Positions 56,286 to 64,000 of a DNA stretch of 64,000 bases are shown in pieces. Each line of letters begins with the position of its first letter. Position 1 is the stretch's first letter. This stretch comes from Amphiura filiformis (Eukaryota; Echinodermata; Ophiuroidea; Amphilepidida; Amphiuridae): positions 56,475,706 through 56,539,705 of the forward strand of contig NC_092636.1 in NCBI RefSeq assembly GCF_039555335.1. The letters run 5' to 3'. Under the pieces are notes generated by a model. That model did not search any database, was not told the origin of the DNA, and was given only the letters and a program-made list of their open reading frames with translations. The position numbers and the translations under genes were made by a program.

Positions 56286-56978
56286 ATGATGGGCGACGCT
56301 GAGAGTGAGGGGACATGTGGAATGGTGGACTATGTCAGTAGGGGACTTATGATAGGGGTGTCGATGTGCGTGGTACTTGTAATGTTCAGGGGGCTGGTAG
56401 AAATCTGGAAATTCCAACGTTGGGCAAAAAGAGAGGCAGAAGAGGCAAGGAGGGAGGCGAGATGGGTCAGGCAGTGGGCAGAGGCGTTTGACGTGAGGGT
56501 GAGCCGGTTTATGACCCAACATCAGATGAGGGAAAATGAGGCGGAGGTGACCCGGGGGTCAGCAAGGACCAATTTGCATCATGGGGAATATATTTCAATG
56601 ACCGGGGTGCATGTGGAGCGGGGTGCGAACAGGATTAGAAATAGTATTAGAAAGGAAAGAGAGGGGAGAAGTGGTAGGCCTACTATTAGAGGTGGGAGAA
56701 CAGGACAGCAAATTGGGTGTGGGGTAGCACCACATAACCCAGAGGTCACAGTGAATTTAGCCCCACCATTTGCTGCCTGGTCAACATTGAGGAGTGCTGG
56801 ACGGGGAGGAGCTAGGCCTAAAATGCTTTCTTTAAATGATGAAGATAAGGAAATAACTAAGGAAGAGAAGGAGGAGGGACTGGACAATGCTGATAAAGCA
56901 TTGCGTGAGATAAATAAGACCCTAAATGCAGTGACGGAGAGTTTGGGGAAATTAAATGAGGGTCAGCAACAACTGTAG
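56286..56978 (+). CDS. Gypsy B accessory ORF 1: single-pass membrane protein with coiled coil
   Basis: 230 residues from the first ATG after the acceptor at 56259-56260 (MMGDAESEG). The open frame also extends 17 codons upstream across the acceptor. About 20 polar residues are followed by one membrane segment (about 20-38, GLMIGVSMCVVLVMFRGL). Dense basic residues follow directly (KFQRWAKREAEEARREARWVRQW), predicting N-out, C-in topology. The C-terminus (about 185-228) is a heptad-like helix (ALREINKTLNAVTESLGKLNE). It occupies the env position but has no signal peptide, furin site, cysteine-rich ectodomain or second hydrophobic peptide, so I do not call it Env. I do not recognise the family. 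Confidence 0.6.
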   Translation: MMGDAESEGTCGMVDYVSRGLMIGVSMCVVLVMFRGLVEIWKFQRWAKREAEEARREARWVRQWAEAFDVRVSRFMTQHQMRENEAEVTRGSARTNLHHGEYISMTGVHVERGANRIRNSIRKEREGRSGRPTIRGGRTGQQIGCGVAPHNPEVTVNLAPPFAAWSTLRSAGRGGARPKMLSLNDEDKEITKEEKEEGLDNADKALREINKTLNAVTESLGKLNEGQQQL

Positions 56979-57544
56979 ATAGATAGGGCCTACAGTTATG
57001 TCATGTGTATCAGAAAGAAAGACGCGATTTGAATACATAAAAAAAGAAAATTTTGAGGTGTATTTGTAAGGAGAAATAATAATATTTAAAACAGATCCTT
57101 AGCAATGTGTATTAGCAAAGGATGTTGGTCCAGAGAGTAGGCCCACGACGGTCATTTGCTTTGATTGACATATTGACGCGGGCGCCCTGTTATTGAGCGA
57201 CATACGCGGAGTTTTGAGTCGCGCGCTGTGCCTATGCGTTGACGCGAACCAGCTAAGAATTTGCTGTTATGATTGACGGGCGGTGGAATAATCACACCAT
57301 TGCAGTACTTCCGTAGTCACGCCAGGCTGGGTTGTTGTTACAATAGGCCTACATCAACAACAAAAAAAAAAAAAAAAATTTTTATACATAGTATACAAAT
57401 TGAGAAGTTGTTTTGTGTACTGCCAGAGATTGTAAGAGGTGAATACATGGCTAAAAAAAAATTGTTTTTGGTCCCTGTAAATTAAGTTGTATCATAATTA
57501 AAATGTGTTACTAATGTTGCTATTTATGTCTTTGTTTTTTTTAC
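56979..57544. other. Spacer between accessory ORFs 1 and 2
   Basis: Non-coding, poly-A near 57360. Ends in TGTCTTTGTTTTTTTTACAG (AG at 57545-57546), a strong 3' splice site. Confidence 0.5.
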
Positions 57545-57572
57545 AGGTACTTAGACAAATAAACAAATAAAC

Positions 57573-58202
57573 ATGTGGACAACAAGGAAGTTGGAGATTG
57601 TGGAGTTGCCGGGGCTGCCGGAGGGGTGGCTCAGAGGGGCAGATGGTGGCCTAAGGAAGGAGATGCTGTGGAGCGAGGAGGTAGAACGAGAGGAGAGGGA
57701 ACAAGCAGAAAGAGTGGAGAAGGAGGCGGCGGCAAAGGAGGAGGCGAAGGAGGAGGCAAAGAGGAGGCAGGAGATGAAAAAAAAAGAAGGCAAAACCCTC
57801 ATGAAACAGGAGATGAGTAAAATAAGAGGCATCAATTTGGTGGCGTCACTGCGGGAAGAGGGGGAGAAGTTGAAGGCGGAGCAAGAGGAGATGAGGTCAG
57901 CAATGGCAGACTTCCGGGCGCAGATGGAGAAAGAAAGGGGAGAATGGGCAGCAGAGCGTGAAATGGCGAAAAAGGAAAGGGGGAAAGTGTGGAAAGAGGA
58001 AGAGGAGAGGCGGCTGGATTCATTTAGAGGAGAACTGAGGAAGAGAGAGAGGGTATGGTTGGAGGGGGTACGGAGGAAGGTAGAGAAGGAGATAGGGGAG
58101 TTGGCGATAGCAAGGGAGGAGGGAGGAGATAGAAGCAAAATGACCCAGGAGGAGACAGCGGCTATATTCTGCTCCAGACCCCAGAAATGCCTGTTGTGCT
58201 GA
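57573..58202 (+). CDS. Gypsy B accessory ORF 2: coiled-coil protein ending CLLC
   Basis: 209 residues, ATG 27 nt after a strong acceptor. The N-terminus WTTRKLEIVELPGLPEGWL looks like a short folded or interaction segment. From about 40 to 190 it is almost pure charged coiled coil (EREEREQAERVEKEAAAKEE, EAEEERRLDSF-like). The last residues are RPQKCLLC, which fits a CaaX-type prenylation box; without tests this is only a pattern. No enzyme motif. The frame is intact over its whole length despite biased composition. Function unknown; scaffold or assembly roles are possible. Confidence 0.55.
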   Translation: MWTTRKLEIVELPGLPEGWLRGADGGLRKEMLWSEEVEREEREQAERVEKEAAAKEEAKEEAKRRQEMKKKEGKTLMKQEMSKIRGINLVASLREEGEKLKAEQEEMRSAMADFRAQMEKERGEWAAEREMAKKERGKVWKEEEERRLDSFRGELRKRERVWLEGVRRKVEKEIGELAIAREEGGDRSKMTQEETAAIFCSRPQKCLLC

Positions 58203-58363
58203 GGGGTGGGGAGGTGATCCCGGGGCCGGGAGTGTTTATGCCCCTGCTTGAGATACGTGTAGGGCGGCAGGATAACAGGCAGGATAAGTAGATAGATGTT
58301 GTGGAATACCATTATACTGTTGTGTTAAGTTCTTGTTGTGTTTTTTTCTTTTCTATTATTATT
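58203..58363. other. Spacer between accessory ORFs 2 and 3
   Basis: Ends in TTTTTCTTTTCTATTATTAT and AG (58364-58365), again a 3' splice site. Confidence 0.5.
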
Positions 58364-58388
58364 AGACTGACACCAAGAGACCTGTAAT

Positions 58389-59322
58389 ATGATGAGTGAC
58401 ACGGACAGCGACCACAAGAGGGACTGGATGAAGGAAGAGAGAACGAAGACGCGACATAGGACCCAGAGACCCCAGACGGACCCACCAAAAACAGATGGGG
58501 GCGGGACAACATCAAGACACATGCGACAGACCATGAGAGGCGCACCACCAAGAATACAATGCTTCCGCTGCCAGGGCTTCGGCACACAAGGCGTTCACGT
58601 GTCCTTTAAACAACAGATACCACAGACCACCTTCAAGACAGACAGACGCAAGAGGAGGAGACGAAGAGGAATTGAGGAGGTGCCAGGAGAGAGTGAAGAA
58701 GGCGGAGTTGGGGTTAGAGCGGAAGCGGCGAGAGTTGGAAAAGAGACAAGAGGAGAGGAATAAAGAGAGGGAGGAGAGAGAGAAGGAGGCGAAGAGGGCA
58801 AGGGAGTTACAGAAGAAGGCGGAAGAGATAGAGAGACAGACATTGCAGATTGAAAGTGAGTTACAAGAGCTGGAGAAGAGGCAAGAACAACAGGAGAAAG
58901 AAGACAATCTACGTGAGAAAATAGAAATGAAAGAACAAGACCAGAAGGATCAGGAAGCGGCTGTGTGCAGGATGGAGAGACGGCAAGTTAAGCTGAGAGA
59001 CACGAGAGGAAAAGGGCAAGAGCAGGGAGCTGGGGAGTTATTGGTGGTGGTGAGAGGAGAGGATGGCGACAGAGGGAGGAAAAGGGAACGAGGGGGAGAA
59101 ATGGAGACGGAGGGGCAGGAGAAACGAAGAAAGGAGGATGTAGAGGGGGAGAAGGAGAAGGAATCAAGTAGTGGTACAAGCAACACCCGTGACGAGGAAG
59201 AGAAGAAATTGATCGTAAGAGAGGTGAAATTGAAGGCTGGCGATATATACACAGCGAAAGGTCCAGCAGTAGTTATAGAAGTGGTACAGGAGTCACAGTG
59301 GATGGAGAAAGAGGTGAAATAG
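58389..59322 (+). pseudogene. Gypsy B accessory ORF 3: basic N-terminus, coiled coil, C-terminal domain
   Basis: Begins MMSDTDSDHKRDWM, 24 nt after the acceptor. It has a basic/Pro-rich part with a CFRCQGFG mini-motif (C-x2-C) at about residue 58. Near 58640 the coiled-coil reading passes to the frame that is open at 58672-59322. I therefore infer one gene with a frame break, though two overlapping ORFs are possible. The second part is a long coiled coil (LERKRRELEKRQEERNKERE), an acidic/basic linker and a compact end (LIVREVKLKAGDIYTAKGPA, then VVIEVVQESQWM). No known family recognised. Confidence 0.5.
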
Positions 59323-60221
59323 GTATATAAATCAAAAGGAAAGATGGAGAAAGAGGTTAATCATAAAGGAAAGCAAAGAAGTTTTTAAATATATATATAT
59401 AAAGGGTTTTATACGTTGTGTTTATGTTGAAACAGTTGTAATAAGTAATCAAAAGGAAGGATGTGGAAATCAGAGAAAAGCGTCAATCATAAAGGAAGGA
59501 AAGGAAGTGTTAAATATGTATTTAAAAAAAAAATGTTTTATAAGTTGTGTTAATATTGGAAAAAAAAAAGTTGCAATAAGTAAAAGGAAGGATTCGAAAA
59601 AAAACAGAGAAGGAGAGACAAAATATCAAGGAAAGGCCTAGAACGGAGTTGTAAATGTTTACCAAAAGTTGCTCTGAGTGACATATTGAAATGAGAGAGC
59701 AAATTAAGAAAAATTAATGAAGAATTGAGTTGTTGAATTGTAGTTGGAAGGAAGATTTTAAGTTGTTATTGTTGAAAACACTTTGGAAATAAGTCCATCA
59801 AAAGGAAGGATGCGGAAATCAGAGAAAGAGGTTTACTTAATATAAAGGAAGGCAAGGACATGTTTAATTTAAAATAAAATAGTTGTGTTGATGTTGAAAA
59901 AGTTGATATTTAAGTAAAAGGAAGGATTGAAAAAAAATAAGAGAAAGAGAAGCAAAATATCAAGGAAAGGAATAGAACGGAAAAAAATAAATAAACAAAC
60001 ATTTTCAAGTAGATAGAACTACAGAAGGAATATAAGTAAAAGGAAGGATTTGACCCATGGAGAGTAATTTTTATTGAAAAAGGAAAGACTGGTACGGAGT
60101 GGAAACAAACTGATCTATGTGAAAAATTAAAAGACTAATAGATGATGTTGATTGTTGTGTAGGATTAAAATGTAATGCAAGAAGAAAAAAAAAAACGAAG
60201 CCTGAGTCAAGTCAATACCGT
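59323..60221 (+). other. Gypsy B 3' non-coding, AAAGGAAGGA-rich
   Basis: A-rich, with repeated AAAGGAAGGAT(T/G) and GAGAAAGAG words and loose ~180-bp periodicity (similar blocks near 59340, 59460, 59800 and 59930). No ORF. Confidence 0.55.
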
Positions 60222-60597
60222 GTGGTTTTAATCATGATGGTAGTGCGATATACAAATTATACATATGTATATCAGCTCAAAATCGACTGATGGCTAATGG
60301 TTTTAATCATGATGGTAGTGCGATATACAAATTATACATATGTATATCAGCTCAAAATCGACTGATGGCTAATGGTTTTAATCATGATGGTAGTTGGATA
60401 TACAAATTATACATATGTATATCAACTCAAAATCGACTGATGGCTAATGGTAATCATGATGGTAGTTGGATATACAGATTATACATATGTAGGCCTATAT
60501 CAACTCAAAATCGACTGATGGCTAATTCTTTTAATCAAGATGGCAGTTGGATATACATATATAGCTACATGTATATCACCTGAAGATCAGTCGAATC
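60222..60597 (+). repeat. 75-bp tandem repeat before the 3' LTR
   Basis: Four to five units of TTTTAATCATGATGGTAGTG, then ATATACAAATTATACATATG, TATATCA-CTCAAAATCGACT and GATGGCTAATGG. The fourth unit has TAGGCCTA (60490-60497) where the others have TA. It happens to be open in one frame (25-residue periods) but is probably non-coding. Confidence 0.88.
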
Positions 60598-60906
60598 TAT
60601 ACTGTATCCACGGTGTAATTCTTTAACGGCAGTTATATATACATGTGTACCTACATGTATATCAACCAAACTTTGCGAGTGAAAACTTCGATCATGGTGC
60701 AGCTATAAAGAGTCTAATTAAATCAACCAGCTTCAAGCCACGAGCCACGAACTCAAAAACCAAATACCAGTCAGAAGACAGCAGAGGGATCAAGACCACA
60801 GAGAAGATTTTGAAAACTTATAATAATTATGTAGTATATGGACGGTATCGGCGCGTGTTCAATCCCGCTTTGTATTTGCGCGTTGTGTGCCGGGACGTCA
60901 CACTCT
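60598..60906. other. Gypsy B leader to the polypurine tract
   Basis: Non-coding; continues degenerate ATATACATGT words to about 60665. No gene. Confidence 0.4.
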
Positions 60907-60919
60907 GGGAAGGGGGCTG
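60907..60919 (+). promoter_or_regulatory. Gypsy B polypurine tract
   Basis: GGGAAGGGGGCTG directly before the 3' LTR, the expected plus-strand primer. Confidence 0.75.
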
Positions 60920-63079
60920 TGAAGCGGGATTGAATAAAATAGTATTATCGAATAATCACTAACTTGCTTGATTATATAAAATTCGCGTTTTTGAAATTAG
61001 CGCTAATTGTGATTTAAATATAGGCTGAGCGCATGTGCCGATCAATTAAAATTATGAAAATGATGACCAATCATCATTACGCGTTCAACTCAGAACCGGT
61101 TCTGGCTGGTTGGCTTGCGGCGTGGTTAACGCAAGGCGACGCTTGGGCCATTCTGATTCAGGTGAGAGGTTTGATTGTATATCTTTGTGTTGACGGCAAG
61201 TATATTTAGTGATTTTCGCTGTTTTATTATGAATTATGTCATAAAAATGTTATAGATCAGAAAGTCGAATGTTAGGGAATTATTTTGGAACATTTTCGAA
61301 ATGTCAGTATTGAAATTTAGACTTTTAAATCGTATTTTTGAAGTCATGTATCAGTGATCATTTTGATTGCTTATCGTGCGTAGGCGCTTGCATGTATTCA
61401 TTTTCCAAAATGTCATGTCAGGATTTTACATCAAATTTCATATTTTTGGCGATACAAAATTCTATTTATTATTTAATAATCATGTTCTATGTATTTTACC
61501 GATCATTTTGATAATATTACCGAAGGTATAGGAAGTAGGATTGGCAGAAGGAGGTGGTGGAAATATTTTGATCATTTTGATTTTATTTTTAGCTAAATTT
61601 CTAAAGAATGAAAAGTCGCCATTTTCGGAGATTGAAATGTGGCGCATGCGCATAATTATGAAGTCGCACATCATAATTATTGTTGAAGTGAGGAGGAGCA
61701 AAACTAATTTTGAGCATGACAATCATGATTGAGAGGGACGGGATGTATTGCTCTGTCGTGTTAATTAATTATTTTATGGCAATTTTGGGAGTGACTTTTT
61801 AAATAAATCATCCTCCTTCTGCTAATGTGATATTTTATTATTATAAAATACTCGCGCGCCGTGCCGTCAACTTTAAACATGTTAAATAAAAACATATTGA
61901 TATTTTTATGCACGTAGGCCCATATTTTCATATTATATTAAGGATGTCAAATTCATCCCGGGGGAAGGGAGAATAATGTTGTGTATCATGAATCATGTAA
62001 ATTATTTGTGTTATGAATATTTATGTGCAAACAAACATTCCGTACACACACGCACAGAGATATCCATACCCTGGGGACAGGCCTAGATGTGTGTCACACC
62101 TATGGGATATTGGCACCCGTGGGTGGTGCTTGCAGGCTTCATAGGAGAGGAGTGGTGACAGAAGGAGGGAGATGAAGCATTAGGTGTGATCGCATAAAGA
62201 GAGGCCAGGGGTCAGTGATATTCTGTGAGGTAAGTTGATCATGCATATACACACCCCATACATATACAAACTGGTTACGGACGCCCCTACCCAGGAGTGT
62301 AGTGGATCCGACCCAGGGGGTCGTGTGTCGTCGTTACCTGAGTGTAGACCAGAAGGCGTGCATGAGGGTGCACGTGAAGATCATCATGACAGGTGGAGCG
62401 TTACCTTGTGTTGCTTGATGTGAGGGTACGGGGTGTAGGCGTACCAGAGGGAAAGCACACATGGTTGACCCACGGGATATATGACAGCAGGAGAAGGAGG
62501 CCGAGGATGATGACCTAGGGGTGTACTGTAAGCTCTGTAACCAGTTTTACACAAATACATTATATACACACATACTTTAAATTGTAGGCCTATTATTCGG
62601 GCTTACGTAATAAAACATTAATTTTATAACCCGGGGGTGGGGATATTTTGTTAAATAAACAGATAATGCAGTATTCTTTATTCTTCTTTTTCATTCTGAT
62701 TCAGGGGCGGAAGATTCTGATTCAGGGGCGGAACATTCTGATTTAGGGGCGTGAGTTATCAGGATCCGATTCAGACATTAATTTCATTGTCTGAGGGTGG
62801 GAACCAGATTGAGGGTGAGGAGGTAGTTGGGAGTAATTGTATGTTGTTGAGATTGTTGCTGGTTGTGACTTAAAAGTTAATTAAACGTGTTTATTGTGAT
62901 ATATATAAAACTTTATTGTGCTTTCGTGTTTTCCTTACAAGGCAGTAACGTGGGGTTCTGTCCCCCACAACTTACTCACGTTTCACACAAAACTTACAGT
63001 GTCCCCCAGGGGACTGGTGTCAACCCGGTTATCCTGACATTAATAATCCATATATTAGACAAACGGCCGTCCCGCTACA
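60920..63079 (+). repeat. Gypsy B 3' LTR
   Basis: 2160 bp. Differences from the 5' LTR that I saw include shorter T-runs near 61567-61577, GGAGGAG for GGGAGGGAG near 61691, CCCC for CCC near 62255 and GTGTAG for GAGTAG near 62296. Confidence 0.93.
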
Positions 63080-63115
63080 TAATATTAACCGAAATTTTAT
63101 CGTGTTCGACCAGTA

Positions 63116-64000
63116 ATGAATGTGCCCAATTGGGCGCATTTGGGCAAAAATGCCCCTAAGAGCGCCCAATTATGGCAAATTTGGGTGCTTTTTGTGAAAA
63201 ATTGGTATACTGATGGGTGGCAAAACCAGCAAAAAGTAGGTATATAGAAAGTCAGCATCTGAAAGTCTGCGTGGCACATCCCCGTAAAAATTTTTTCGAA
63301 GACCCCCCCCCCCGGAGTTAACGTCACTGTGTGAAAAATAACCGGCCAATATTGTTTGTACTCTCTGAAATTCTAGGAAATATAGTTTTGTAACGTGCCC
63401 TACATTTTTAGCTAATTTAGATATTTGGAAATATTCGCACTTGGGTGTTTTAGTAAGTAGGGCACGGCATGGCCTGCAAAATTCCCTGTGTAAATCGAAT
63501 GCAACTTTTAGTGACTATCACTCACTTGTAGACCGCTCTCTTCCCAAAGGCATTAAAGCTAAACCACTTGACGGATATTTTTTGTACTTGCTGTCAATCA
63601 AGAATAATGCATACATTTAACATTACATGTAGGCTAAAAACTGAGCATATGGGGACCTCCCTGATATGTAAATGACAGATAACAGCAAAAGCAGCTCCCA
63701 TATATCTGTCCATAACTTTGGTCGTGCAGCGAGTCAAGGGATTTCAAGTGGGTGATTATTGATTGGCAAGTGCCATATTTGGGCACAAGTGCAGTCCACC
63801 ATTCAATGTGGATGACAGACTATACTTTATCGATTGATTTTGCTGGAGTAAAGTACTGCAAAGGTCGAATCATGGTTGCTGTGCAGTATAACTGCACTAT
63901 GTAAAGTTACGCGATTTACGTATTTTTGCCAAACACTCTGTCTCAATCTCGATGTATATATGGCCAGTGACGTCATTGACGTCATGATATGCACGAAAAA
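63116..64000. other. Non-coding stretch at the window end
   Basis: Reiterated GCGCCCAATT and TTTGGGC words near 63120-63190, a C-run at 63304-63314. No S8 catalytic exon or other gene found. Confidence 0.5.

Larger units (their letters stand above)
46081..63079 (+). mobile_element. Gypsy LTR retrotransposon B, 17 kb, with three accessory ORFs
   Basis: Direct LTRs of 2164 and 2160 bp, TG...CA ends, TAAT target copies (46077-46080, 63080-63083), tRNA-Leu PBS and a PPT. The order is gag, pro, RT, RNase H, integrase, then three extra ORFs. The gene order and D35E integrase place it in the Gypsy (Metaviridae) group. The LTRs differ mostly by homopolymer-length changes and a few bases, so it is young. 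It is not intact as read: there are frame breaks in gag and RT, a MITE inside pol, and stops after RNase H and within the integrase tail. Its size is well above the 5-10 kb usual for Gypsy. Confidence 0.93.
45718..63113. mobile_element. Small TA-target TIR element interrupted by Gypsy B
   Basis: Left end CTGGTCGAATACGATAGGAT and right end (inverted) CTGGTCGAACACGATAAAAT, TA at 45716-45717 and 63114-63115. Without Gypsy B it would be about 0.39 kb. The left portion contains the telomere-like tract. The ends resemble those of the 39374-43226 element (CTCGTTGA...ACGATA), so they may be one family. Confidence 0.65.

Noticed and set aside
56286..56978. Retroviral envelope gene
   Set aside because: No signal peptide, cleavage site, fusion peptide or cysteine-rich ectodomain; single N-terminal membrane segment of opposite topology.
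60290..60583. 97-codon frame with 25-residue repeats
   Set aside because: Produced by a 75-bp tandem repeat (a multiple of three); one unit carries a length change and the repeat looks non-coding.

Overview
The window is nuclear DNA of an animal, most likely a marine deuterostome invertebrate such as an echinoderm or hemichordate. This is inferred from composition and repeat families and was not tested by any search. The pointers are an AT-rich, intron-rich, transposon-dense landscape, L2/CR1-like LINEs, large Gypsy elements primed by tRNA-Leu, degenerate TTAGGG repeats, and a strong excess of the octamer TAGGCCTA.

The only host gene I can support is the 5' part of a secreted subtilisin-family (peptidase S8, proteinase K-like) protease on the + strand. 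It has a TATA/Inr promoter and 5'UTR exon (3087-3168), an exon with ATG and signal peptide (9035-9154), and two more exons (22221-22346, 25259-25385). Together these give the I9 propeptide and the mature N-terminus. Splice phases agree across all coding junctions (0, 0, then 1). The exons carrying the catalytic triad were not found and may lie beyond the window.

The rest is mostly mobile and tandem DNA. Intron 1 holds tRNA-derived SINE copies and a truncated LINE. Intron 2 holds Gypsy element A (9577-18923, antisense to the gene). A's LTRs differ by one base, yet two internal blocks (gag middle and most of pol) are inverted, and it carries an extra zinc-finger ORF whose N-terminus resembles the histone H3 tail. 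Foldback elements and near-perfect palindromes fill 19.2-25.2 kb. From 25.7 to 36.8 kb, two inverted copies of a 930-bp TIR element flank a 62-bp satellite that has been built into an ~811-bp higher-order repeat. From 38.4 to 43.7 kb a LINE on the - strand is split by a 3.85-kb TA-flanked TIR element.

From 46.1 to 63.1 kb lies a 17-kb Gypsy element B. It has 2.16-kb LTRs and a tRNA-Leu PBS, gag with three zinc knuckles, a -1 frameshift signal and pol. Between pol and the 3' LTR are three extra ORFs, each directly preceded by a good 3' splice site: one single-pass membrane protein and two coiled-coil proteins. Element B sits inside a small TA-flanked element that contains telomere-like repeats.

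The observations I rate highest are: (1) TAGGCCTA appears as a clean GGCCTA insertion relative to sister tandem-repeat copies in two separate arrays, as expected of an excision footprint of a TA-target transposon; (2) the putatively spliced accessory module of element B; (3) the same GGGAAAC slippery heptamer at the gag-pro overlap of both Gypsy elements; (4) the two inversions in otherwise young element A. Several frame breaks lie in or near homopolymer runs, so sequencing or assembly error is a live alternative for them.
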